From: Metarhizium brunneum
Lineage: Eukaryota; Ascomycota; Sordariomycetes; Hypocreales; Clavicipitaceae
Reading direction: 5' to 3'
DNA: 64,000 nt
Assembly: GCF_013426205.1 (NCBI RefSeq)
Contig: NC_089425.1
Span: 2,976,001 to 3,040,000, forward strand
Of the stretch, positions 1-12,518 are shown one piece after another; positions within the stretch are counted from its first letter, which is position 1, and every line of letters starts with the position of its first letter. Position numbers and translations under genes: made by a program. The notes under the pieces were generated by a model. It was not told the origin of the DNA. It searched no databases and was given only the letters and a program-made list of their open reading frames with translations.

Positions 1-777
1 GATTACTCGTTGGCAGTCGGCCGCCGGATAAGTGTGGTGTTTTGTTTGCGGAGGTCGGCGTCTGATATGGTTCACCGTGTGATGCCATTGCCGTCTCCAG
101 TAATGGTAACTCCGTCAACGATGGACCGGCACTATGAATACCACTCACTGTCGTCACAGACGATATTCTGGAATGTGACCTAGATTTCCACGAAGCGTAC
201 GATGACAAGCTGCTGTGGCTATCAGAGAATTTGTGACCCATGGGTTCACGGGTTTCTATGCCCGTCTGGGAGCGGTCTTCCCAATGACTCGGCCTAAATA
301 AAACTCTGGGCGTCAGGGCAAACCGTTATCGGTGGGGGAGCAACAAAAGACATGACTGAGTCCTTACCGGCAACTCTGCAGCCTGCTGGATGGCAGGGAC
401 GGCTGGGAGGATTCCATATCGATCGAAGCTGAGTCGGTTGATCCGTGCCTTGAGTGTCGTCCAAGGCCTAGAGAGTCGACAGAACCGTCTGAATCAAGCA
501 CTTCGCTCCCTGAACGAAATGAAAAAATTGAACTCGAGCGAAATTCGGGTTCACTTTGCAATGGTAGTGCGTAACCTCCCGCGCTCCATGGTGTCCTGTT
601 CTTGGTAGATACTGATTCCCAGTCTTGCTGTGGTGTTGTTCTCTCAGGCGAGGGAGTCGGTAACGAAGCTGATTTCAAACCTCCTTGCTTGAATACTGCC
701 GATGTTGGTGTGGTCTCTCCCTCAATCCTATCACAACCTGAAGAAGCTGATTGATTCAGCAGTGAAGTGACGTCCAT
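1..777 (-). CDS. N-terminal part of a probable transcription regulator (3' end outside window)
   Basis: Two exons can be joined: 777-368 and 167-1 (continuing beyond the window), separated by a 200-nt intron 367-168 with donor GTAAGG and acceptor CAG. The splice is phase 2 and the downstream exon stays open for all 167 nt, which supports the model. The start is taken at 777 because the peptide opens MDVTSLLN, which has the feel of conserved N-termini of fungal developmental regulators. An in-frame ATG at 795 would add six residues (MVSGRK). The visible ~190 residues are rich in Ser, Thr and Pro with no folded domain, including TPWSAGGYALPL and an SLTELPLLE stretch. The DNA-binding domain, if there is one, would lie outside the window. 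The assignment as a regulator is inference; the spliced coding region itself is well supported. Confidence 0.6.
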
Positions 778-3700
778 CTTCCGGCCTGAAACCATGCAAA
801 GCGGTCAGCGGGTAAACGGATGATATATGGCTCGAAGAACGAGTCGTTTCTTGGTGCATTAATATAAGAAAAGTATAACCTCCAGTCGTCGTCTCAGTCC
901 TGGTTCATTCATTAAATGATGTGATGTTTAAAACAAAAGGAGCAAAGAAGAGTGTGTGACCTCCCTACTTGGACGGTCTCGCCTTTGTCTTTGTCAGGAA
1001 ACACAAGCCAAGCGTATTATGCTGAGGCTCCGATCAAACAGAGGCTAGTAGGTAAGAGGGCAATGTAAAGTACAGCTTGCAGGAAACGCGAGTCAATCAT
1101 GAAGCCCGAGGTCTCGCTCAGAAATGCAAAAGACGTCTGATGTTGAAGTGGCGCGTCAATGCTATTTGATTAACACGACACTAGCAAAAGAAACCAGCAA
1201 AGAACAGATTAACGGACCAAGTGTAAACATCGACAAGAGGGATGAAGGAAAAGCCATCAGACTTATTGATGCGATCGACGACGAGTGGATCATTCGCACT
1301 GACAACCTCGCACCCGAGTAGATCGAAACGGCCGAAACACAGGCGTACACAATGGCATTGGGACAGAGCCCAAGAGTCGGGGTTTGAAAACTGTGCTCAC
1401 CGTTGTGCCAGGATAGGATGCTAGATCTTGGACGGCCCGAGCAACTTGGAATTGAGCCAAAGCTTCCAGAGACTTGAAATCAGGCTGTCTGAAACGAGGT
1501 GGCTGTGTATAAATCAGAATCAGACTGGGGCCCCGAGTCCACTCCCAGTCAACCCAAATCCTATTTTCGTACGCTTAGGAAACTGTTGCGGGCAAGTTCG
1601 AGTCAAGGGGTGTTTAGATGCATCATGAGACAAACGGTGCATCAGTGGCCAAGCACCGGGGACAGAGCCACGTCCCAGCGACTTGATAGAAATTAGAAAG
1701 TAATGAGAGCCTGTCTCACCTTTTTTTTTCACCAAGAATACGACCACACTACGGGTGAGGGACAACAGCAAGCTGGGTGTCTGTGCTGCTCAGAGGCACA
1801 CATTACAAAGGGAGAAACGTCAAAGAGAGTGTGTATGATGGGAGTGGGCCAAAGCCGGAGTGAGTGAGTAGCCTTATGCCCGCATGTCTACCAAGTAGTA
1901 ATTGGATACAAACTGTTCCGTCAATCGATTGCAATGCCCAAGAAGCTGGAGTCGATCGGTATCGAGAATAAAAAGGCATTGTGGACCCATTCTTGGTCTG
2001 GTATTCTATATATTGGGAAACAGTGTGACGATTGCAAGGCCAAAGCGGGATGGACGGGGATGGGGCGACTGTTTTGGCAAGGCAAGGCAGGCTTTGCCCA
2101 AGAGAAGGGAAAAAATGCACCCAGAATACCGCCCGGAGGTTCTTGGTATGCAATACCCTGGCCTTGCTGGTGGATGCTGGCAAAGAACGTCCATCAGTAT
2201 GTACATACAGCAAGGGCACTCTCGCGCCTTGCATGAAGAATTCGATCATGTACATACATACATCCGTACTTGCATGGAAGTAGCCATGTTGCCATGTCCC
2301 AACTTCTCCGTAGATCGGCTCTACCAGAACGCCGAGCACCTGGAGGCCAGAATAGAACAAGCAATCCACCCTTTTCAGCTAGGAAACGGCCCATCAGACA
2401 CCCGAAAGTATATTTGCGATACTCCGTACGGAGAACATGGATCAAAGAACAGGGAGACCCTTGCTGGCCGCTTGCTGGCCACACGCACTGGTGTGTCGTG
2501 TGAATTGCAAAGAAGAGGAAACAGCTTGCTTCAAAGACAAAGCTCATCCGAACCAATTACCCCCGTCATGTAGGGCAAATTGTCCGAGCGCTGGGGCTCT
2601 TCTGCCTGTGCACCCTGGATCCGTGACGCCAGGTTGCAAGAGCTGGGTTTGACAGCCCTCGTATAATCAAAAAGACCATGATGGCGTACACACACAATCA
2701 GTAAATACCGTTGAGTTTAAGAGGGCGTTGTCGCTGAGCGTGTGATGGATATGAACTGTGAGCTGGACCCAGGAGAACCAACCCACTGGAGTGAAACGAG
2801 CCCAGGAACCGACAAGGCCATATCTGACGAGAAGTCTGCCCGGGGGTTACACCAATTTTGACGTGCGACCGGCATTGGGCCAGCCGTAAACGCAAGGCGG
2901 CACAGAACGCTACAGTTGAGCGCCCACCAGTCGCGCTTGTACATAGTATCGCTCGTTCTGTTTCTACGACTCGTGGCGGTCGAGTCGGCACATGCCGAGA
3001 ATGTATCGGAATAAGGCCCCCTGGTTTCCGTGGGGTTGGTTGCGAAATTAGTAATAGTCCGACACATATTATGGCGGCGGTGTACAATCTAGCAACGCAG
3101 TGTGAGGAAAAGAACATGCCCAGAAGAGAAGAATACTTGGACTAAGAGAATTGCCGTCTCCGCTGATAAATGACGCCAAGGCCCCCCCCCAGACGCCTTG
3201 CGGGCAATGCAAGTCATGCCATTGGGGGCGTCGCTTGCTGTCTCGCGGCAGGTCTTGGTTCGCACGAAGCGCGATGTGCAGGATACCTGCAGGACGATTC
3301 TCCGGCCAGTCGACCCCCAGCCAATAGCAAGAATGAGACTGAGTAAGTGCCATGCATAGGCAATCATGGGATGCACATGTAGGCATGACTGGTAGAACAA
3401 GCCACGCGACGGATCCTGTAGTAGGTGCGGCGGTAGTTGTGAGTTCTGCGTTGTGAGCCGGAGCCGGAGCACGAGATAAGCACCAGCATGAACCTGAACA
3501 TCAGCTTGAGCCTGAAATTGAGCCTGGGGGCATGAGGTTGCCTTATCAGGCGGAAGACTTGGTCATACGAAGTGCTTGCAAGTCGTCTTCAGCGTCGACT
3601 TTGATTTGTTGACGCCGACCCCAGGGCTTGTCCGGTGGTGCATAAAGATTCCGAAGTCGTGCAGTGGGCATATGTATGCTTGAGCGACGTAAGCACAGGG

Positions 3701-3880
3701 ACAGAGGGAGAGAGGCAGAGGGCCTGTCGCTTCGAGGCAACAGTTGAACTTGAGTCGTACACGGTATTGATATACAGGTGTTGCTGGCCGGACCAGTTGA
3801 GACATTACGAAGCACGATTTTCGCAGCTTCTATAGTGATGTGACGAAATGACGAGGGGACAAGATGGAAACATTTGTGTA

Positions 3881-3894
3881 CCTAGGTACCTAGG
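3881..3894. repeat. 14-bp palindrome CCTAGGTACCTAGG
   Basis: A perfect inverted repeat, flanked by TA on the left. Related CCTAGGTA words occur near 4431, 5751-5762 and 43359-43376, all outside coding regions. Confidence 0.8.
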
Positions 3895-6226
3895 CACCTG
3901 CCCAAGTTACTCTATAGACTTTTATGACAGGCCAATGGGAGTTCTGCAAAAGAGAGCCTTGCCTCAATGTGTACATACATTGTCAACTTAATAGATGGCA
4001 AGCGCAGGTCTATCGAGGCTGTGCATGCCTACTACAGTTTCTCTCCAGAGAGGAAGGCGACACCAGGCAAGTTGCTATTCGGCCACGTTAGCGCAAATGG
4101 CAGCACCCTGAACCAGTCGCTAGTTGCCAGTTGGCCACCGTCCTTCCATGATCCATGATTGATCCCGGATCCATCATCATCCATCTTGTCGTTCAAGCCT
4201 GAGTCAAACCCATATTCTCCGCTTCAAAACGCTTTGCAGCACTACTATCACTGCAAGCTATTGTTGCCGTATGTACTATTTCGCCCCAACTTTGCAGGAC
4301 AATACAGTACAGTGCATTATCGGTACCATGTTCCCGCATCCATGTTCGCCCTCGGCCCCGGTTTCCAGTCCCGTCTCCTCTCTGAAGAAACGCTACAAAG
4401 CAAACAGCAAAACACACGGGGATTGGTTACTACATACCTAGGTTGGTACCCAGACTCTCAATAACCTTCCAAACGCAGAACAAAACGCGGAACAAGTAAT
4501 ACACCCCTGACTAATTCGCTATCGACTGTCAAACTTCAACTGTGCATTTTCCCGAAGTCACATGGTCTTTGTTCATTTCAAGAATCACGGGGGTATGTGT
4601 CAATCATTCAAAGAGGATCAGGAAACCTTGATGCGGTAATCTTCGCCACGCCATACCAATGAGAGCAAGACTAGCGATAGGCCGGTCAGCGTTTAGCCAT
4701 CTGGTCCCTAGCGTTCCGTCCGCCTACTGCCGAAATTTCAGCCCACGCCGTGTCAGGTCTTGCGTTGAGGGAGTTTGTTGTCCCGTAAGGACGCTTGGCC
4801 CCATGTTTCATGGTTGTGTCGCTAGGACACCCTGGTCATTATCAAACGACTTATGTACATGCATGTACACTGCTGACATGGGACCAGGATTAAGACGACA
4901 CCGGGCTAACGTTGTCTTCGATCTCAGTGTGGAGGGTGTCGGCGTCGCTGGCCAACTGGCCAGGCGGTAGCGGCTGGACTCGTCCCTGCGTCTAACTGGT
5001 TTTCCTCAGACCAGACTGAAATTTCAGCGCGCTGTCATGCTGTCATCTGGCATCTCACGTACATACACGCGGCGGCAGTGTGTTGTCTCGGGCCATATTA
5101 AGTTTAACTGGTTCCGTGTCTCAGGCCCGTATAGCGGAGGGAGGCGTTTTACTCGCCTTTTTCTAACCCAGAAGCTCTGAAATACATAGCAGTGAATAGT
5201 AATAACAGAAAGGCACTGCCACAAACCAATCGTCCAACTCATGCTATAGATCGTTTCAGCCCAGTCCTTGGTAAGGAGCAAGGGCAACCGGGTTCCCGTT
5301 TACAATAACGTTCCCGGGCGTTTACGCCGCAGCTGCCGTGTCAACTCTTGAGACAAATTGTAACCGTCTTCTTCTACATTCGGCATGTGGAGCGGCTGTT
5401 CCTGGGCCGCGTGCACGGAACAGGAGACTCTCTCTGGATCGGCGGAAGTGACAGCGCATACTGCCGCCTTACATAACATGTATGTAGACTTTCTGTAGAG
5501 ATTCCTTGCCAAAGGCATGTCAACTCAGAACACCAGGGCTACGCCTCCAATTGGCCGCCAAGCACGAAAACTGCATCACTGTCTTACATCTGCTTCGTTT
5601 GGCAGACTAACAACTCACCCGACTGGGTGATTCCGGCCCCCTTTCATCCTTAATTACGGGATTTGCCCACGAGCATGATCTTGCAGTTCTTCGTGTACAC
5701 ACACCTCTTGAGGAATGACATAACCTCAGACCATTCATCGGCTAATTCGATACCTACCTAGGTACGGAGTACATCCAGCGCCCAAAGCTGCGGTATGTGC
5801 CCGGTACAATACATACATACACGTACAGAAACCCTGCAATCTTGATCGATCTGGTAACAGAAACAGGGCATGTCGACCCTCCCGGCAGTTCTAGTGCAAA
5901 TTGAGCCACGCCTAAAACAGACAGTCACGTTTGCGTACCCTTAGCAGCACCTGCAGGTGGAATCCCTGCGAAGATCCAGCCATGCGCAGGCGGCTCAAGC
6001 CTCCGGGTATGTACCAAGAATGTTGTTCTATCATCAGTATCCGGACTGCAGAAGTTGTCATAGTTTCATCCCAACTCAGTGTGGAACACCAAACTCGACG
6101 ACGCTGAGCACGCACCGCTTTTGCCCAGCGCCCCAACAGAACATTCTCCACCGCCTGAGAGTTAAAGACGATACGAGCGTCTGAGGATGTTGTATGTACT
6201 TAAGTATGTATGTTGGACAACTTGGC

Positions 6227-6258
6227 GGGCGAATGGGCGAATGGGCGAATGGGCGAAT
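6227..6258. repeat. Tandem repeat, 4 x GGGCGAAT
   Basis: Four perfect consecutive copies of the 8-bp unit GGGCGAAT lie inside the large non-coding stretch. A simple minisatellite with no associated gene. Confidence 0.9.
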
Positions 6259-8834
6259 GCGAGCAGGATGATGAGATGACAGACTTGACTGTCCGTACTC
6301 CGTATGGTGTCCCAACTGCAGTCCCAACCTTGTCAACTAAGCCTAGTAGTTCCAACAAGTCAAGTGCGATTCGATAGTCTCCACGTGAGCAAGTTTTTCT
6401 TAGACAACAGGACAGCAGCATCGGCAATGGCCTTTTCGGCCGCTTTCGGGCCACATAACTGTTCTTGGCTAAGAATACAAAACAAAAAGAAACATTGGTC
6501 CAACCACATACTTTAGCCTCGATTATCATTCTTTTTTCCCCCTCTCTATTTCCGTCTAAAAACAGACTACGTACTAGTATATAACCGATCTAGGTCTCTA
6601 TCGTCAGGTGGTCCCGACCACTGCTCAAAAAAGTGGCTCGTGCTGCCGTGGGATTCAAGTCGACCTAACCTCCCTATCCTTGACACACCCACCCAAGACC
6701 ACCACGAAGCTCCTCTAATCTCCCGGGTCGAAAAGGCTTCCCATTCCCGTTTTTTTGCTTTCAGACCCAGGGTTGTATCGATCTGCAACGCAAACGCAGC
6801 CTAGATGCAACGTGCCGGTAGGCCCGAATTGACGCAATAAGGAGGTTTTTAGATGTTGCTCAACTTCAGCATATCCAACGACGGTTGCCACAACCGTCCT
6901 AGGGGAGTATCAAAATCTCGTCGTGAGCAGTGCTGTGCATGGCAGTCTTGCAGACACCCCAAGATAATTACATGAGGATGATTCATCCTTGTGAGAGCTG
7001 CACCAGCAAGGAGAGTGCCGATCTTCATGCAAACGCTATGTGCACTAGCTGTTACTCTGATCACGCTTTAGTCCCTGCCCAGCGATTCTCCGTTACCCCG
7101 GCTGCTCAGATCGATTTAACCTTGTGCAAGGTGGAAGACAAAATACGGTGGCAACAGTCGGTGAGATGTTTCAGGCGGAATCGACAAGCTATGAGCAGGG
7201 ATGTCTATTCGTCCCTGAACGGACCGAACACCTTCTTTCTTCCTTTTGATCCCCCGACGTCCAACAACAACAAGTTTGCGAACCAGAAGACCTTTCAAGC
7301 TCCATCTGGGCCCTTGATTAAAACTGGAATGTTTATCCACGAATGAAGACGGGCGGCATCCATTGGCTAGAAAGGTGTATAATGGCTGCTATAGGTTGGC
7401 TCCTGAAGTCGTATGATGGTGCCAGGACTGGCTTTGTTGCCGCGCCTAGGCGTTCATCCGAACGGCCAACCCTCGCCTGGCTCGACGAATATCAGACAAA
7501 TTGTGAGAACCGCTCGTACACCCCTATCCTTGCCGGCTGTTGTGGCTGCATGGGAACAGTTCAACCAAGAAGGCTAGACCACCATAATGCTGATGCTCAC
7601 CAGACCATGTCAGCGGTTTTCTCTGAAGGAACGATGCCAGGATCTTGAACACCTCCTTGGTGAAGGTGCTCCCCCCCGCGGGTAAATCCAATACCTAAAA
7701 GACCCATGTTGGAGGACATATGCCGTTTCAAGCCACCTTGACCAAAGCGGACGACGTTGTTGTTGAAGGGTGAATGGCGCGGACGGTTACCCACCGCAGC
7801 CGAATGTCACAACTTGATGCTGACGGTTTGAAAATTTTGGTCTGTTTTGTTCACCTGACGTATGCGCACACTCGTAGAATAATTTTAAAATTGTCCCACT
7901 TTCGCGGCCATTTGTTTCCAACATAGGTTGAAGAAGCGCCCGAAAACTCAATGTGCTCGCTACTGTTTCAGAGTTGGGCAGAGCGACGCCCCTGGCAAAT
8001 GTTGCGACTACCGAGGTCCACAATCATGTCTACAATGGACTTGCAACACATTAGTACATATGTGTAGTAGTATTTGATGTTCTTTTTTTAGACTTGGCTC
8101 CCGATGTGTTTGAATGACACTTGTCTCGGGTTCACAAGAGACAACTTCTTGTCGACAAAACATTCAGTCCTGCCCATGTTGGGTGAGGTCGCTCTACGGC
8201 TTTGCTGTCGCAAGGAGACAGGTCGGAGGATGTGCCTAGTTGCGTCAGATCCAATATATACGCTGTGTCTGTGATACGGACGTCATGCACCTATGCGTCG
8301 GAGAATTATCGTGGAGCTTGACGCATGTCTGGTGATTGTTTTGATAAGGGGTCACAGTGTCGAGGTGTTACGCCGGCTTTGTGAGAGGCCTTTCCAGTCT
8401 CCTCCTCGTCTCGGTGGACATGCCATGTCCATAGCCAGGGTTGCGTAGGCCCGCGCACCACGGTCTTGCCTCTTGAGGCGTGGTAGCAGTGTGATGAATA
8501 TGTTCGACTGTTTTAGAATGTAGGGTAGGCAAAGCCCGTCGTGGGAGCTTGACTTTGACTCAAGTTGGCATCAACATACGAGTACCTTGATCAATGACGA
8601 CGATGGCCGTCATGCAGTTCGAGGCTATTGTTGATTGTTGTTTCGGGTTGGATGGTTACAACACGTAAGACAGCAACGTGATGGAACAGGTTGGGTCGAC
8701 TTTTACGAAGATGAATCTATCCGCATCTGCTGTTGTTCGCTGAGGTTCTTTAGAATCGTCACATATGACCGCCATTCAGTTTTTTTTTTTTTGTTAATTT
8801 GAACCATTGCCTGGCTTTTTGTCTATATCACTTC

Positions 8835-9673
8835 TTAAATCAAGTCATCTAGTGACTTGTCCGCATCCTTTTGTATCAATTCCTTCATTCCCTACATCAT
8901 TATCAGATTCTCATCTTTCAGCCATGGCACATTGTGATTCTTCACTTACTTCTGGCATAATTGGGTTCCCCTCCTTGTCTGTCACATACCGGAAGGGCAT
9001 TTGCGTGCTCTCGTGAGCGTTGAATTTTAACTCTGGAAAGTCGACATATGGGACCTTGTCCAGGGCAACTTGTTCTCGTTAGCACAATTGACACATCGGT
9101 ATTTTTGACCGAAAGGGACCTACTGCCATCCTGAACAACCAAGCGAGTCACCCGTACAGCCGTATCCGTGGTCATCTGCTTAGGCCCCAATCTCCGTCCT
9201 TCAAAACCCTTCCTCCTGAGCTCCGAGGTTCGGTCTACATCCATTAGCACTGCTTGATCTTTCCACTTGCTGTTCTAGCACCAACCTCTTGGCGGGTCAT
9301 CACCTATTCAGTTTCCATTTAGTCTCAAGATTCACCTCGGCTATGTTATAGTATGCATACCCAAAATACCACCGAACAAAAACGCATCAAACGTCTCCCC
9401 GTCCTCAGGTGATAGATCCTTTGCCGCAGCGGGATCTAACAGACACACTTTGGCCTTGTTGTCCGCGTACAGCTCCTCGACACCACGGTGCTCTGGCTTG
9501 AATGCGGGGATGCCGTTCAATGCTGCGGGGACTTTGAATTCAGTAGGTAGACTGGATAGGAGGAAGTTGCCCTTGGTTTCTTGGGTTTCTTTGGCGATGG
9601 CGATGTATTCTAGCTCTGACCAGGGGCCGAGCTCGGGGTCGAGATGCTCGACGATGAAAGTTTTGCCCACCAT
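8835..9673 (-). CDS. sfm1: SFM1-like SPOUT protein arginine methyltransferase
   Basis: Five exons: 9673-9361, 9303-9286, 9234-9124, 9068-8950 and 8891-8835 (stop 8837-8835), giving 205 aa, close to yeast Sfm1 (213 aa). The start MVGKTFIVEHL at 9673 sits in a good AAAATGG context. The upstream frame has no ATG, only TTG at 9706. The protein begins with the family pattern (FIVEHLDPELGPWSELEY) and has the DRTSELR block followed by LGPKQMTTDTAVRVT, the region expected to form the SAM-binding SPOUT knot. Sfm1 in yeast monomethylates an arginine of ribosomal protein Rps3; the same role here is inferred from homology. The second exon is only 18 nt and encodes GDDPPR, a block expected between ILG and DRTSELR. 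Introns are 51-58 nt. The gene is divergent from KEX1. Confidence 0.85.
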
Positions 9674-10506
9674 TTTTGGCGGGGTAAGGACTTCTTTTTT
9701 TTTCAACTGGGCGTCTTGTAAATAAGAGACACAGGTCTTGGAGGCGTGCTTTTTCAGTGATATGACGGTTGTGGCGATGTGAATAGGCTGACGCCGAGAC
9801 TGGTCAGAGGTGCGTTCTTGAGACGGCCAGCCTGTATGCGGGTTGGGAAAATTCGAGGTGTGAGGCCGATTGGATATCTGGAGTGCGGTACAGGAGGGCT
9901 TGGTGGGCGCGGTGGTTTTTCAGAGCCACATGGGACGAGGTGGACAGTGTACAAAGTGACTGATTCTACAGCTAAACCAGCTCTCTATTCGAAACTAGCT
10001 TGAGATTATGCTATGAAATTGGTTAATACAGAAGAGGGGCAAAACATTTGAACGCTTCTGGCCGTTGGGCGTCCATTGTCCTTCGCCATTATCGTTTTGC
10101 GTCTTCTTCAAGAGATGGTCAATGAGGCACTAGTCCTATTGACAAGGTGTTGGCCACTAGCCACGTCGACCAAATTGGTACTAGCTCGAGTGCCGATTGG
10201 CAGATCAGGGGTCTCTGGCCGGAATCCGCCAGCACCGCCTCCTGCGTCCGAGTTCCAACTGCTTCCCGACGGCATCACAGGCCTCAACTTCCTACGAGCC
10301 ACATCGCCTCTTCCTCCGTAAGACGATGATGATGATAAACCCATCGCTCTTGTATCATTGAACATTCCACCGTCTCATCCTCGGCATCTTTCGGATTTGT
10401 ATTTGATGACTTAGCACCGCTACAACCGACTGCTCTTTTGCTCCTGCCGCTGGCATCCGCATCCCCTGGCTCGTGAGCAGCCATCATCCTCCGGCATCTC
10501 GTCGTC
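9674..10506. promoter_or_regulatory. Divergent intergenic region SFM1/KEX1
   Basis: 833 bp between two divergently transcribed start codons, so it should hold both promoters. No convincing ORF or RNA gene is seen; the short ORFs lack family features. I could not identify specific operator sites. Confidence 0.5.
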
Positions 10507-12518
10507 ATGGCTCCGCGGTTCTCTTGGTCCCTCGCCACATCATGGCATGCGCTCGCGATCCTGGCACTTTGGCCGGCTTCAACCCTGGCTGGCGATAAGT
10601 CTGCTGCCGACTACTACGTCCGTGAGCTGCCGGGACTTCCCAAAAATTCTCCTCCGATCAAGATGCATGCAGGGTGAGTCAACCCATCACCGTCCATCGG
10701 CCATGTTGCGAACTGGGCCTCTGGCTAGAGGAATCTTGGGAGAAGAAGACTAACATTAGTTGACACTGGTTTTTAGTCACATCGAGGTCACTCCTGAAAC
10801 CAATGGCAACTTGTTTTTCTGGCACTTTCAAAACAACCACATTGCGAACCGGCAACGAACTGTAATATGGCTCAACGGTGGGCCAGGATGTAGTTCCGAG
10901 GATGGCGCCTTGATGGAGGTTGGGCCTTACAGAGTTACAAAGGACAATGCCTTGACCCTGAATAACGGTACCTGGAATGAATTTGCAAATTTGCTCTTTG
11001 TCGATAATCCGGTCGGCACAGGCTTCAGTTATGTCGACACGAATAGCTACATTCATGGGTTGAATGCCATGGCGACTCAGTTTATTACGTTTTTGGAAAA
11101 GTTTTTCGCGCTTTTTCCAGAATACCAGTCAGATGATGTAAGTATATTTCGCGAAATGTGTTTTGCTGTCGCTGCCCCGCTGACTTGCCGTACAGCTCTA
11201 CATTGCTGGAGAGTCATACGCAGGACAGCATATTCCCTATATTGCGAGAGCCATCCTCGATCGCAACAAGTCAAAATCTCGCGCTGAAACATGGAACCTC
11301 GGCGGTCTACTTATTGGCAATGGCTGGATCTCTCCCCAAGACCAATCCAGCGCATACCTCAAATTTAGTCTTGAAAGGGGCCTGATTGAAAAGGGGTCAG
11401 ATAACGCCCAGCAGCTCCAACAAATGCAGAGAATTTGCGACAAGGAAATGTCCATCAACCCTGGACATGTTGACTATCCCGAGTGTGAGTCCATTCTGAA
11501 TAAAATTCTCGAACTTACCAGGGTGGGCTCTGGTGATCAGGAGTGCATCAACATGTATGATGTCCGACTCCGTGACTCAGCTCCTTCCTGCGGCATGAAT
11601 TGGCCTCCGGATTTGAAGTATGTCGGCCCTTATTTGCGGCAGCCTCAGGTCATTAGTGCGTTGAATCTCGATAAGCAACGAAACACTGGCTGGCAGGAGT
11701 GTAATAGCATGGTCAATGCCAACTTCAGGAACCAGAACGCGACAGCCTCCATCTCGCTACTCCCCGATATTCTGAAAGAGGTCCCTATTCTTCTCTTCTC
11801 CGGAGCCGAGGACCTTATTTGCAATCACGTTGGTACAGAGGAGTTGATTAGCAATCTGGCATGGAATGAAGGCAAGGGTTTCGAGGTCACGCCAGGCAAC
11901 TGGGCTCCCAGGAGGCAATGGACCTTCGAGGGCGAGGTTGCTGGTTTTTGGCAGGAGGCTCGTAACCTCACCTATGTTCTCTTCCATAACGCGTCACACA
12001 TGGTCCCCTTTGACTACCCACGACGCTCACGAGATATGCTGGACCGCTTCATGAAGGTCGACATCAGCAGCATTGGCGGTGAGCCGTCGGACAGTCGAAT
12101 TGATGGCGAGAAGGGTCCAGACACCTCTGTCGGTGGAGCTAAGAACAACACCCAACAACATGAAGAAGAGACAAAGCAGAAGCTCAAGGAAGCCCAGTGG
12201 CTTGCCTATCAGCGATCTGGTGAGGTCGTGCTAGTGATTGTAATCATTGCTGCTTCGGTATGGGGCTACTTCGTCTGGCGCCAACGACGCAAGGGTACAG
12301 CGTACTCTGCTTTGCAAAGCGACGAGACCGCTGGCCAGTCGAGGACTGGTCTAGCTGCTTTCCATAACCGTCAGAGTGATCGTGACTTAGAAGCCGCTGC
12401 ATTCGACGAGACAACTGTCGACAACATCCCCCTACAAGAGTCGATTGGTCGTGGGGAGAGTAAATATAGCATTGGAGACGACAGTGACGAGGAAGAGGGG
12501 GAGACCACCAAGACATGA
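10507..12518 (+). CDS. kex1: Pheromone-processing carboxypeptidase Kex1
   Basis: Three exons, 10507-10673, 10777-11137 and 11196-12518, encode 616 aa, the usual size for Kex1. Kex1 is a type I membrane serine carboxypeptidase of the late Golgi that trims C-terminal Lys/Arg from precursors after Kex2 cleavage. A signal peptide covers about residues 1-28 (cleavage near TLA/GDKS). The substrate-binding [10 protein letters not shown] motif follows, then the catalytic Ser183 in GESYAG, Asp382 in GAEDLICN and His444 in [10 protein letters not shown]. One transmembrane helix lies at about 519-537 ([18 protein letters not shown]), preceded by a hydrophilic stalk and followed by an acidic cytosolic tail (DDSDEEEGE) that ends in TTKT. 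Both introns have GTGAGT or GTAAGT donors. All catalytic residues are present, so the enzyme should be active. Confidence 0.95.

Larger units (their letters stand above)
796..8834. other. 8-kb stretch without a supportable gene
   Basis: Many short overlapping ORFs occur on both strands (longest 223 codons, opposed by a 188-codon ORF on the other strand), but none has family-like composition or a spliced continuation. The stretch lies upstream of the minus-strand regulator at 1-777 and downstream of the SFM1-like gene. It contains an 8-bp tandem repeat (6227-6258), a poly-C run near 3182-3190, CCTAGG palindromes (3881-3894 and near 5751-5762), several ACATACAT runs and TACGGAGTA-type motifs (2420, 5763, 6296). 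A long regulatory region or non-coding transcript is possible, but nothing in the sequence proves it. Confidence 0.6.

Noticed and set aside
1902..2573. 223-codon plus-strand ORF, opposed by a 188-codon ORF at 1803-2369
   Set aside because: Both strands are open over the same DNA, composition is not protein-like, and no splice continuation or family motif is visible.
6930..7346. 138-codon plus-strand frame with several Cys
   Set aside because: It begins at GTG, has no ATG in a good context and no recognisable motif; treated as chance.
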